DNA from: Alcaligenaceae bacterium
GTDB taxonomy: Bacteria > Pseudomonadota > Gammaproteobacteria > Burkholderiales > Burkholderiaceae_B
Assembly (NCBI GenBank): GCA_013416445.1
Contig: JACCER010000004.1
Span: 62,001 to 126,000 of the forward strand
Length of the DNA stretch: 64,000 bases
Direction of reading: 5' to 3'
The notes under the pieces are model-generated. The model did not search any database. It saw only the letters and a program-made list of their open reading frames with translations, and was not told where the DNA came from. Shown here one piece after another: positions 8,415 to 15,808 of the stretch. Position numbers and translations under genes: made by a program. How positions within the stretch are numbered: the stretch's first letter is position 1; each line of letters starts with the position of its first letter.

Positions 8415-9196
8415 CAATTCTTCACCAATCCGCCATCAACCACCAGATTCTGCCCGGTTACCGAGCGCGACCAGGGTGATGCAAAAAACAGCGCTGCATC
8501 GGCGAATTCAGCCGGCGTGGTAACCCGGCGCAACGGCGTGCTGCCAGCGATCATGTCGAAAACCGCTGCCGGTGTGGCTGATGACGCGTCTGTAGTGCGT
8601 AGCAAGCCGCCCGACACCATATTGACGGTGATGCCCTTGGGGCCTAGGTCGTGCGACAAGGTACGGGTCAGCGATAACAAGGCTGCCTTGGCTGCCGTGT
8701 AGTCGTGATAGGGAACAACGGGATTCTGGAATAAATTTGTACCTACATTGATGATACGGCCAAAGCCCAGTTTCTGCATGCCGGGCACTGTGGCCTGGGT
8801 CGTGTTCAACGCCCCTCGGACGATGCCTTCCAGTTGCTGCTGCAGATGATTCCAGGTCAGGGATTCGGCGCTGGGCCGCAGATCACCGTTGAAGGAAAAC
8901 GCAGGCAAGGCATTATTGACTACCGTGGTAATGGGAGCGCCAAAGTGCTTGTGCGCCCGTTCGACCAGCGCCTGAACAGCACCGGCATCGGTCACGTCGG
9001 CCTGCAAGGCAATGGCGCGCCCGGGCGCTTCATTGGCCAATGCCTGAGCGCTATCGGCGCTATTCAGATAATTGACGACGACGCGGGCGCCTTCATGCAA
9101 AAAGGCACGCACCAGCCAAGTGCCCAGACCACGACCGCCGCCTGTGACGAGTACCACTTGCTGATTGATGGGAAGCGCCGTATTGCTGTTTTTCAT
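8414..9196 (-). CDS. short-chain dehydrogenase/reductase, TPP-riboswitch controlled
   Basis: A 260-residue classical SDR: nucleotide-binding TGGGRGLG at residues 18-25, active-site YTAAK, and the C-terminal VDGG motif. The usual catalytic Ser 13 residues before the Tyr appears to be Thr (INVGTNLF), which is unusual. I start it at the ATG at 9196; the open frame upstream runs through a TPP riboswitch and is not protein. It is the first gene of an operon with an LLM-type monooxygenase. Regulation by TPP implies a function tied to thiamin supply, such as reduction of a salvage intermediate; this is inference. Confidence 0.9.
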   Translation of the reverse strand: MKNSNTALPINQQVVLVTGGGRGLGTWLVRAFLHEGARVVVNYLNSADSAQALANEAPGRAIALQADVTDAGAVQALVERAHKHFGAPITTVVNNALPAFSFNGDLRPSAESLTWNHLQQQLEGIVRGALNTTQATVPGMQKLGFGRIINVGTNLFQNPVVPYHDYTAAKAALLSLTRTLSHDLGPKGITVNMVSGGLLRTTDASSATPAAVFDMIAGSTPLRRVTTPAEFADAALFFASPWSRSVTGQNLVVDGGLVKN

Positions 9197-9257
9197 GATA
9201 TGCCCTAGAAAACAACGAAGGCATGCCCAGACGCGCGGCGCCCTGCGCCGATAAGCT

Positions 9258-9342
9258 GACATCCCTTCGCTAGTATGAACTGGATCAGGTTCGACGGGTG
9301 TTATCTCAGCCCAGAGCAATAAAGCCCGGGGGCACCCCGTGT
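9258..9342 (-). promoter_or_regulatory. TPP (THI-box) riboswitch upstream of SDR-LLM operon
   Basis: On the minus strand the region contains the conserved parts of a TPP aptamer in order: a GGGGTGCCC arm, CTGAGATAACACCC, then GAACCTGATCCAGTTCATAC and TAGCGAAGGGA. It lies about 60 bp before the SDR start codon, and should repress the operon when TPP is high. I do not see a clear terminator between it and the gene, so control may be at translation initiation. Confidence 0.93.
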
Positions 9343-9433
9343 CGCATTTATAAACATAGCATATATGTGCGCAAAGGGTGTCGGATTAACGTGAATCGCA
9401 TCATCCGGCCAAACACTCGCACATCACCCCTTA

Positions 9434-9462
9434 TTGACAACACCCCGCCGCTACCCTAAGCT
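9434..9462 (+). promoter_or_regulatory. candidate promoter of the symporter gene
   Basis: TTGACA at 9434-9439 and TAAGCT at 9457-9462 are 17 bp apart and lie just upstream of the plus-strand TPP riboswitch. The -10 match is weak. Confidence 0.4.
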
Positions 9463-9470
9463 TTGCCCTT

Positions 9471-9563
9471 GTTCCTGGGGGAGCCCTTATCGGGCTGAGA
9501 TTTCGCAAACCATTGCGATAACCCTTAGAACCTGATCCGGATAATGCCGGCGAAGGGAAGGAA
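9471..9563 (+). promoter_or_regulatory. TPP (THI-box) riboswitch upstream of symporter
   Basis: Plus-strand TPP aptamer: GGGGGAGCCC, CGGGCTGAGA, a variable P3 arm (TTTCGCAAACCATTGCGATA), then ACCCTTAGAACCTGATCCGG, ATAATGCCGGCGAAGGGAA. All conserved core elements are present. It lies about 115 bp upstream of the symporter start and is divergent from a second TPP riboswitch only about 130 bp away. Confidence 0.95.
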
Positions 9564-9676
9564 AACCATCGATGTGTGCTGCCTTTTCCCCTTTCAATCG
9601 CATTCCTGCACGCCCATGAACAGCGTGTGCAATGACATGTACAAGCCCGGCGTGCCGGGCCTCCTTGGGGATAAAA

Positions 9677-11119
9677 ATGCTTGCCAATACATCGACCATA
9701 TTATGGCTGCTTTTGTTTGCCGGCGGCTTCGCCATTGCCGGTGTTCTCTATGCACGACACGATCGCGGCAGCCTGGAAGACTACATCGTGGCGCGCAACA
9801 GCCAAAGCACCACGGCAACCATACTGACATTGCTGGCCTCCACCCTGGGTGCCTGGATCCTGTTCGCACCCGCACAGGCTGCAACCTGGGGCGGGCTGGC
9901 GGCTGTCATTGGCTACGCCCTCGGAGCCGTTTCACCGCGCATCCTGATGATTCCGTTGGGAAAGCGCATGCGGGAACTGATACCCCAAGGCCATACCCTG
10001 ACGGAATTCGTCATCATCCGCTATGGCAAGCGCATGTATGGCCTGACCCTGATCATCATGCTGTTCTTCATGTTTATTGCGCTGACAGCTGAAATTACAG
10101 CCATCGCCAAACTGGTCGCCTTGCTTGCCCCTGTACCACTATGGGCCACTGCTGCCATCGTCATGGGCGCCACGCTGTTGTATACCTCGTATGGCGGGAT
10201 ACGTGCTTCGATTTTCACCGACAAAGTGCAAATGCTGGTCATCGTGCCGCTACTGGGCCTGCTGGCTGTGCTGGGCTGGAGGGCGACTGGCGGCAGTACC
10301 CCCGTCATTAGCGGTTTGCAAGCAAACGCGCCACAACTACTCAATCTGTCCGACCCTATCGGGATAAAAGCCGGCCTCACTTTTTTTGTGGCCATACTGT
10401 TAACCGGGCTATTTCATCAAGGAAACTGGCAGCGCGTCTATGCGGCACGCGATGTTCGCACCATGCGCAATGGCTTTTTGCTGGGCGGCTTGCTGGCAAT
10501 GCCAGTCATTTTCATCATGGGCCTGTTTGGCCTTGCGTTTGTCGGGTTGGGCCATGGCGGCGATAGTTCTGTGGCGGTGTTCAGCATTGTGCTGCCCCAT
10601 ATACCCGACTGGTTCGCCATCAGCCTGATTCCGCTGGGCCTGGCCCTGGTCATGAGCACGGCCGACACCGTCATCAGTGCGGTATCCAGCATTATTGCGG
10701 TCGACATACGCCGTCTGGTGCCCCAGACCAGCAAAACCACTCTGATGGCACTATCGCGCTGGCTAATATTCTTGCTGGCTATCCCCGTCATGATCGCTGC
10801 TTCGCAAGGCTATAGCGTGCTATACCTGTATTTGCTGGCTGACCTGTTTTGCTCGGCGGCTGCTTTTCCGGTATTTTTTGGCTTATTCAGCCGCCGCTAC
10901 GACGGCGCCACCGCCGTTGTCAGCACGCTATTCGGCCTGGCTGCCGGGCTTTTCCTATTTCCCGCTTCAGGTGCAAAACCCGAGTATCTGCTGGAATCGT
11001 TCCTGCTTGCTGCACTGGTGCCAGTGCTGGTCTCGGCGATTATGCTGCGATTCAGACAGCCGCGTCCGCATTTTGATTTTGCACACTTGAAGATGGCCAT
11101 TCGCAGCCTGGATGACTAA
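9677..11119 (+). CDS. sodium:solute symporter under TPP riboswitch (ThiV-like candidate)
   Basis: A 480-residue, very hydrophobic protein with about 12-13 membrane helices and the SSS-family features (SLEDYIVARNSQ near the N-terminus, ATGLG-like LLASTLGAWI, and ADTVISAVSS). The ATG at 9677 follows TTGGGGAT and is chosen over an upstream ATG at 9632. SSS proteins import small solutes with sodium. Because it sits behind a TPP riboswitch, the likely cargo is thiamin or a precursor such as HMP; a putative SSS-type thiamin transporter has been named ThiV in comparative genomics, and this could be that type. The cargo is inferred from regulation only. Confidence 0.88.
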   Translation: MLANTSTILWLLLFAGGFAIAGVLYARHDRGSLEDYIVARNSQSTTATILTLLASTLGAWILFAPAQAATWGGLAAVIGYALGAVSPRILMIPLGKRMRELIPQGHTLTEFVIIRYGKRMYGLTLIIMLFFMFIALTAEITAIAKLVALLAPVPLWATAAIVMGATLLYTSYGGIRASIFTDKVQMLVIVPLLGLLAVLGWRATGGSTPVISGLQANAPQLLNLSDPIGIKAGLTFFVAILLTGLFHQGNWQRVYAARDVRTMRNGFLLGGLLAMPVIFIMGLFGLAFVGLGHGGDSSVAVFSIVLPHIPDWFAISLIPLGLALVMSTADTVISAVSSIIAVDIRRLVPQTSKTTLMALSRWLIFLLAIPVMIAASQGYSVLYLYLLADLFCSAAAFPVFFGLFSRRYDGATAVVSTLFGLAAGLFLFPASGAKPEYLLESFLLAALVPVLVSAIMLRFRQPRPHFDFAHLKMAIRSLDD

Positions 11120-11139
11120 ACCATACTCAGACAGCAACC

Positions 11140-11577
11140 CTACTGGGCATACCATACGGCAACGCTGCCTTTGACAAATACCGGAGCCGGCAGCGGCCGC
11201 ACTTTATCACCATTAGCCCTGTGCACCAGATACAAAGGCTGACTGGCATCCAGGCCATCGAAAGCGTGGGTATTGATGCTGGCCCCATTAACGGGTACGC
11301 AACGGCTGATGCCATTCCAGCACAATGAAGTCGTTATCATGGCGTTACCGGCATATGAACGCGCAGCGTAAACATGAGTGATTTTTGAGCCTGGTGGAAT
11401 AACCCCCGCCCGCGGCCCCGGTGCGTAGCGGACGACTACCTCTACATTCTGGTAATTCACCGCACCACTGACCTGATCCCACGTCCAGCTTCTGTCACCT
11501 GCCAACGCGGACGAGCAGGCAATTGCCATCAGTATGGTCGTTAACCCCATTGAGCCCAACTGTTTTCTTATTCCCAT
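11140..11577 (-). CDS. exported FlhE-like protein
   Basis: A 145-residue exported protein. Residues 1-27 form a signal peptide (hydrophobic core then SSALA/GD). The C-terminal half, with ITTSLCWNGISRCVPVNG and VRPLPAPVFVKGSVAVWY, resembles the flagellar protein FlhE in spacing of the two cysteines and the final beta-strand. FlhE is a small periplasmic protein encoded with flhB/flhA in enterobacteria; here no flagellar gene is nearby, so the functional link is weak. The ATG at 11577 is chosen because residues upstream in the same frame come from tandem intergenic repeats. It is convergent with the symporter gene (20-bp gap). Confidence 0.65.
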   Translation of the reverse strand: MGIRKQLGSMGLTTILMAIACSSALAGDRSWTWDQVSGAVNYQNVEVVVRYAPGPRAGVIPPGSKITHVYAARSYAGNAMITTSLCWNGISRCVPVNGASINTHAFDGLDASQPLYLVHRANGDKVRPLPAPVFVKGSVAVWYAQ

Positions 11578-11635
11578 TTTCGCCTTTGCACCCGTAGGTC
11601 GGATTAGGGCGCAGCCTGTAACCCGACAAACAACG

Positions 11636-11730
11636 CTACAACCATACAAGCGCAGCGTAATCCGACAAATAGCGCTACAACCATACAAGCGCAGCGTAAT
11701 CCGACAAATAGCGCCACAACCACACAAAAC
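11636..11730. repeat. 39-bp tandem repeat derived from REP-like unit
   Basis: Two near-perfect 39-bp copies (11636-11674 and 11675-11713) each contain CAAGCGCAGCGTAATCCGAC, followed by a partial third copy; a degenerate copy precedes them at about 11595-11635. They lie upstream of the FlhE-like gene. Confidence 0.75.
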
Positions 11731-11801
11731 AAGCTTGCCTGCATCCAGCACCCGTGCAAGTTTACAATAGTCCTTATCAATCACAGGCTTGCATCTTCAA
11801 C

Positions 11802-11984
11802 ATGTCTACCCAGCCAAACGACCCTCGTCCGGTCCCGCCACGCCAACCCCACAGCAACGACTGTTGCGGCTGTGGTTGCAACCCATGCGTATTCGATTAT
11901 TACGAAGACCAAATGGATATTTACCGTGAAAAGCTGCTCGCCTGGGAAGAACGACAAAAAAAAGCCGATTGTTCAACCTTATAG
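11802..11984 (+). CDS. small cysteine-rich oxidoreductase-like domain protein
   Basis: A 60-residue protein with the Oxidored-like N-terminal motif DCCGCGCNPCVFDYYED (four to five closely spaced cysteines) followed by a helical QMDIYREKLLAWEER segment. This motif occurs as a small stand-alone protein in many betaproteobacteria; the function is not established, and metal or Fe-S binding is only inferred from the cysteines. The ATG at 11802 is taken because the conserved region starts soon after. It precedes the DUF2249/nrdD group on the same strand. Confidence 0.75.
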   Translation: MSTQPNDPRPVPPRQPHSNDCCGCGCNPCVFDYYEDQMDIYREKLLAWEERQKKADCSTL

Positions 11985-12091
11985 CCAATGTGGTTCCAAG
12001 GCTGAAATAGCATCTTGCTGCCTATAATAATTCTTCTTGTTGGCACGCCAGCCAGCATACTGTTATTCGCATTCAACACAAGGAATTTATC

Positions 12092-12355
12092 GTGGCAAGT
12101 GATACCTCCATCCCCGTGCTTTCGCAACACACCTACCCCTTCGACGCGCGTGGCGTGGCCAAACGCTTTCGTCATGCAGCAATCTTCGGCGCCCTGGCAG
12201 CGCTGCACCCGGGCGAAACCATGCGCTTTTGCAACGACCACGACCCACTGCCGCTATTGCAACAACTGCAAGGCCACTTCGGTGACAACATCAAAATCGA
12301 CTACATCACACGCCAACCCGGAGAAATCGTGATCGATTTCCAGATGCTGGCCTAA
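12092..12355 (+). CDS. DUF2249 domain protein
   Basis: An 87-residue DUF2249 protein (SQHTYPFDARGVAKRFRHAA, ALHPGETMRFCNDHDPLPLL, PGEIVIDF). It begins with GTG at 12092 behind an AAGGA site. DUF2249 proteins are small, often encoded next to denitrification or anaerobic-metabolism genes; no biochemical function is firmly known. Here it precedes nrdD, and a second DUF2249 protein lies at 21754 beside a Dnr-like regulator, which fits an anaerobic or nitric-oxide related role. Confidence 0.8.
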   Translation: MASDTSIPVLSQHTYPFDARGVAKRFRHAAIFGALAALHPGETMRFCNDHDPLPLLQQLQGHFGDNIKIDYITRQPGEIVIDFQMLA

Positions 12356-12419
12356 ATATCCCCTTACGTGGTTTGTTGGTTTACGCACCTGGCGGCTTGC
12401 ATGCTTGTACTGTTGCGTA

Positions 12420-12452
12420 TCGGATTACGCGCTGCACGCCAATCCGGCCTAC
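12420..12452. repeat. REP-like intergenic repeat
   Basis: TCGGATTACGCGCTGCACGC followed by CAATCCGGCCTAC, a typical copy of the dispersed palindrome, just upstream of a terminator. Confidence 0.7.
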
Positions 12453-12482
12453 TCCAAAAACCTTACTCCTGTTAACAAAAGC

Positions 12483-12506
12483 ACCGGCTCAAGCCGGTAT
12501 TTTTTC
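12483..12506 (+). terminator. rho-independent terminator
   Basis: ACCGGC-TCAA-GCCGGT stem-loop followed by ATTTTTTC. It should isolate the DUF2249 gene from nrdD. Confidence 0.85.
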
Positions 12507-12512
12507 GTCTGC

Positions 12513-12526
12513 TTAACTCAGATCAA
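12513..12526. promoter_or_regulatory. FNR/Dnr-type box upstream of nrdD
   Basis: TTAACTCAGATCAA matches the FNR/Dnr consensus TTGAT-N4-ATCAA with a perfect right half and a degenerate left half. It is 94 bp before the nrdD start, a suitable place for activation under oxygen limitation. Confidence 0.5.
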
Positions 12527-12619
12527 GCAATCAGAAAAAACCCATTATCACAGCTTGACCATACTATATATAGTATTTAATCTTCGCCACACCACAACAT
12601 ATAGTGATACGGAGATTAC

Positions 12620-14341
12620 ATGCCTCAGATTGACGTCACGTCATCCATCAACGAATACCTCGATCAAATCGACTGGCGCGTCAATGCCAACGCCAACCAG
12701 GGTTATTCACTGGGTGGGCTAATACTGAATGTATCTGGCAAAGTCATCGCCAATTACTGGCTTAGCCATGTGTACCCCGTCGCGGTCGGCCAGGCCCATC
12801 GCAATGCTGACTTGCACATCCACGATCTCGACATGCTCTCGGGCTATTGTGCCGGCTGGTCGCTGCGCACCCTGCTCAACGAAGGCTTGAACGGTGTACC
12901 CGGAAAAATCGAATCCGGCCCGCCCAAACATATGTCCAGCGCCATTGGCCAAATCGTGAACTTCCTGGGCACCTTGCAAAATGAATGGGCCGGCGCGCAG
13001 GCGTTCAGCTCATTCGACACCTACATGGCGCCCTTCATCCGCCAAGACCAGCTTAGCTACACCGACGTCAAGCAATACATGCAAGAATTAATTTACAACC
13101 TGAACGTACCTTCGCGCTGGGGCACGCAAACACCATTCACCAACCTGACCTTCGATTGGATATGCCCCGAAGACTTGCGCGATCAAGTGCCGCTGATAGG
13201 CGGGCGGGAAACCACATTTACCTATGGCGAATTACAAGCCGAAATGGACATGATCAACCGTGCCTACATTGAAGTCATGATGACGGGCGACGCCAAGGGC
13301 CGGGCCTTCACGTTTCCCATTCCCACCTACAACATTACCGAAGACTTCGATTGGCACAGCCCCAACGCCGAACGCCTGTTTGAAATGACGGCGCGCTACG
13401 GCTTGCCTTATTTCCAGAATTTCATCAACTCAGAACTCAAGCCCAACATGATACGGTCCATGTGCTGCCGCCTGCAGCTAGACCTGCGCGAACTGCTCAA
13501 GCGCGGCAACGGCCTGTTTGGCTCGGCCGAACAAACCGGCTCGCTGGGGGTGGTTACGGTCAACTGCGCCCGACTGGGTTATCTGTATGCAGGCGACGAA
13601 ACCGCCTTGCTGCGTCGCCTGGACGAACTGCTGGAACTGGGCAAGACCAGCCTGGAAATCAAGCGTGAAGTCATACAGCGGCATATGGACAACGGCCTCT
13701 TCCCTTATACCAAGCGTTATCTTGGCACCTTGCGCAATCACTTTTCAACACTGGGCGTAAATGGCATAAACGAAATGATACGCAACTTCACTTACGACAC
13801 ACACGACATCACCACCAACCAGGGTTACCAAATGGCCATCAGACTGCTTGACCACGTGCGCACACGCATGGTGGCTTTCCAGGAAGAAACTGGCCATATG
13901 TACAACCTGGAAGCCACACCCGCTGAAGGGACCACCTACCGGTTCGCCAAGGAAGACCGTAAACGCTATCCCGATATCTTGCAGGCAGGCACAGCACAAA
14001 TGCCTTACTACACGAATTCATCACAGCTGCCTGTGGGTTTTACCGACGACCCCTTTGAAGCCCTCGAACGCCAGGATGACCTGCAGCGCAAATATACCGG
14101 CGGCACCGTGTTGCACTTGTACATGACAGAACCGCTATCCACCACCGATGCCTGTCGCCGACTGGTCAGCCGCGCGCTAAGCCGATTCAAGCTGCCCTAC
14201 ATTACTGTCACGCCTACCTTTTCCATTTGCCCTGTGCACGGCTATTTAGGCGGCAGCCATCAATTCTGCCCCAAATGCGACGATGAAATCATGGCCCGAA
14301 AAACTGCAACCGTAGTTCGGGTTGGCAGCGCAGCGGCATAG
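12620..14341 (+). CDS. nrdD: class III ribonucleoside-triphosphate reductase, large part without glycyl-radical domain
   Basis: A 573-residue NrdD that reduces ribonucleotides to deoxyribonucleotides without oxygen. Recognisable parts: HDLDMLSGYCAGWSL (C77) and VTVNCARLGY (C316), which are the expected active-site cysteines, and a zinc site near the C-terminus with C537-x2-H540 and C550-x2-C553. There is no N-terminal ATP-cone. The frame ends at an amber codon (14339-14341) shortly after the zinc site, so the essential glycyl-radical motif is absent; it lies in the next ORF, in the same reading frame. Translation start at ATG 12620 follows a GGAG site. An FNR-type box lies upstream. Function requires the cap ORF and the NrdG-like activase downstream. 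Confidence 0.93.
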   Translation: MPQIDVTSSINEYLDQIDWRVNANANQGYSLGGLILNVSGKVIANYWLSHVYPVAVGQAHRNADLHIHDLDMLSGYCAGWSLRTLLNEGLNGVPGKIESGPPKHMSSAIGQIVNFLGTLQNEWAGAQAFSSFDTYMAPFIRQDQLSYTDVKQYMQELIYNLNVPSRWGTQTPFTNLTFDWICPEDLRDQVPLIGGRETTFTYGELQAEMDMINRAYIEVMMTGDAKGRAFTFPIPTYNITEDFDWHSPNAERLFEMTARYGLPYFQNFINSELKPNMIRSMCCRLQLDLRELLKRGNGLFGSAEQTGSLGVVTVNCARLGYLYAGDETALLRRLDELLELGKTSLEIKREVIQRHMDNGLFPYTKRYLGTLRNHFSTLGVNGINEMIRNFTYDTHDITTNQGYQMAIRLLDHVRTRMVAFQEETGHMYNLEATPAEGTTYRFAKEDRKRYPDILQAGTAQMPYYTNSSQLPVGFTDDPFEALERQDDLQRKYTGGTVLHLYMTEPLSTTDACRRLVSRALSRFKLPYITVTPTFSICPVHGYLGGSHQFCPKCDDEIMARKTATVVRVGSAAA

Positions 14342-14398
14342 TCCAACAACCCACACCGCAAAAAACTCAGCGCAGCCAGCATCTATATTTTCAACCCC

Positions 14399-14430
14399 GT
14401 CGGATTAGGCCACAGCGCCGCCAACCCGAC
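14399..14430. repeat. REP-like intergenic repeat between nrdD and its cap ORF
   Basis: GTCGGATTAGGCCACAGCGC followed by CGCCAACCCGAC. This repeat is otherwise intergenic, which argues that the stretch between the two nrdD parts is not normally translated. Confidence 0.65.
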
Positions 14431-14455
14431 CCACACGCTCCAGGAGCTATCCACC

Positions 14456-14638
14456 ATGAACACTACTCAACACGCATTGCCCACTCACACCCTATCCGAT
14501 GATGAACGCCAACCTTGCGAAATCTGGACACGCGTCATGGGCTACCACCGCCCAATGTCATCCTTCAATATCGGCAAGAAAGGAGAGTTTCACGAACGTA
14601 AATACTTCAGCGAACAAGGGGCTCGACTTGCTGGTTGA
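14456..14638 (+). CDS. separate glycyl-radical domain of class III RNR
   Basis: A 60-residue ORF whose residues 21-50 (CEIWTRVMGYHRPMSSFNIG then KKGEFHERKYF) are the C-terminal glycyl-radical motif of NrdD; the radical glycine should be G29. The ATG is preceded by CAGGAG at about 14440-14445, a good ribosome site, so it can be made as an independent small protein that docks onto the 573-residue NrdD, comparable in principle to the spare-part protein YfiD of pyruvate formate-lyase. It is in the same frame as nrdD, with only one stop codon between, so a read-through product is the alternative. The gene end overlaps the start of the activase gene. Confidence 0.88.
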   Translation: MNTTQHALPTHTLSDDERQPCEIWTRVMGYHRPMSSFNIGKKGEFHERKYFSEQGARLAG

Positions 14639-15377
14639 CACCGAAAGACTACACCCATCTGCAGCTCATGCTCGGCAACGAGGCACGCTGAAGGTGGGTG
14701 GCATAACGCCATTCACCGCCACCGACTACCCCGGCCAGCTTGCGGCAGCGATATTCGTGCAAGGCTGTCCGTGGCGCTGTGGCTACTGCCACAACCCACA
14801 TTTACAAAAACGCACTCGTGGCAGCCCTATTACCTGGAACGATGTGCTTAGTTTGCTGAAGCGGCGCATAGGCCTGATAGACGCAGTGGTATTTAGTGGC
14901 GGAGAACCCTCTATTGACCCCTGCCTGGCCAGCGCCATGGTCCAAGTTAAACGCCTGGGCTATAAAATTGGCATGCATAGTGGCGGCACCCATCCAGAAC
15001 GGCTGAAAAGCGTACTGCCCATGCTGGACTGGATAGGCCTGGATATCAAGGCCGTTTTTGCCAGTTACGCCACAGTCACGCAAGTGGCCGGCAGTGGTGC
15101 CGCAGCCTTAAGTAGCCTGCGCGCAGTACTAGACAGCGGCATCAGCTACGAGTGCCGTACAACGGCGCATCCTGCCTTGCTGCCTGAACCCGAACTGCTG
15201 AAACTGGCTAATACGTTGGCTGATATGGGGGTAGAAAACTACGCCCTGCAGGTTTTCCGCAAGCAAGGCTGCAACGACCCGATATTAAACAGCAGTATGG
15301 TCGGTAATTACCCCAGCGCCACGCTGCTGACCCAAATGAACAAGCTGTTTCCTGCATTCACTTTACGGCGTGGGTAG
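14628..15377 (+). CDS. nrdG: radical-SAM activase of anaerobic RNR (NrdG2-type)
   Basis: A radical-SAM protein of 249 residues if started at the TTG at 14628. The cluster motif is C47-PWR-C51-GY-C54 (CxxxCxxC), and SGGEPSIDP is the GGE SAM-binding motif. It should use S-adenosylmethionine to place the glycyl radical on the nrdD cap protein. No ATG start gives a sensible N-terminus: the ATG at 14499 would overlap nearly the whole cap gene in another frame, and 14628 (TTG) overlaps its stop by 11 bases behind an AAGGGG sequence. The start is therefore uncertain. Length and motif order fit the NrdG2/TIGR02495 type. Confidence 0.87.
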   Translation: MLVDTERLHPSAAHARQRGTLKVGGITPFTATDYPGQLAAAIFVQGCPWRCGYCHNPHLQKRTRGSPITWNDVLSLLKRRIGLIDAVVFSGGEPSIDPCLASAMVQVKRLGYKIGMHSGGTHPERLKSVLPMLDWIGLDIKAVFASYATVTQVAGSGAAALSSLRAVLDSGISYECRTTAHPALLPEPELLKLANTLADMGVENYALQVFRKQGCNDPILNSSMVGNYPSATLLTQMNKLFPAFTLRRG

Positions 15378-15434
15378 CTTTTTTAACATGTCGGATTAGA
15401 GCATTTTCAGTTTAAATACTTACGGTACTTTAGT

Positions 15435-15643
15435 GAGGTTGTCTGGTTCTTGTGACGTTGTCTGGTTCTTGTGACGTTGTCGGGTTCTTATGACGTTGTC
15501 CGGGTTCTTATGACGTTGATCGGTTCTTATGACGTTGTCCGGGTTCTTATGACGTTGATCGGTTCTTATGACGTTGTCCGGGTTCTTATGATGTTGTCCG
15601 GGTTCTTATGACGTTGTCCGGGTTCTTATGACGTTGTCCGGGG
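15435..15643. repeat. 19/20-bp tandem repeat array (minisatellite)
   Basis: Ten complete units and a partial eleventh with consensus GACGTTGTCCGGGTTCTTAT. Units of 19 and 20 bp alternate in part because of two variants (GTCCGGG and GATCGG). There are no spacers, so it is not CRISPR. It runs directly into the left arm of the following palindromic element. Confidence 0.92.
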
Positions 15644-15808
15644 TGGGTAAAGCTCAGTGCGGCACGGCGTGCTTGTTTCCGCGTCTGCCTCGTCCAGCCG
15701 GGCGTCGGCCGAACTCGCTGCGCTCAAACAACGGCCGCCGACACCCCCCGGCTTCCCTTCGTCAGCACGCGGCGCACGCCTACCGCCGCACTGAGCTTTA
15801 CCCACCCC
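15640..15808. repeat. 169-bp element with perfect 24-bp terminal inverted repeats
   Basis: The 24-bp left arm 15640-15663 (GGGGTGGGTAAAGCTCAGTG plus CGGC) is exactly repeated in inverse at 15785-15808. The GC-rich interior contains internal complementary stretches and the CGAACTCGCTGCGCTCAAAC string. No credible protein is encoded. It could be a non-autonomous mobile repeat (MITE-like) or a very strong bidirectional hairpin. Confidence 0.75.

Noticed and set aside
9197-9319. N-terminal extension of the SDR protein
   Set aside because: These codons lie in the TPP riboswitch and its leader; the SDR fold starts at 9196.
11578-11784. N-terminal extension of the FlhE-like protein with repeated CRITLRLYGC peptides
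   Set aside because: The peptides are translations of intergenic tandem repeats; the signal peptide starts at 11577.
14339-14341. TAG as a pyrrolysine or other recoded codon
   Set aside because: No pyl genes or recoding structure are seen, and the following ORF has its own start and ribosome site; read-through is kept only as an alternative.
14499-14627. Upstream start of the NrdG-like protein at ATG 14499
   Set aside because: It would overlap most of the glycyl-radical ORF in another frame and adds residues without homology; a later TTG fits better.
15435-15643. Possible CRISPR array
   Set aside because: The units are directly joined with no unique spacers and no cas genes are near, so it is a minisatellite.
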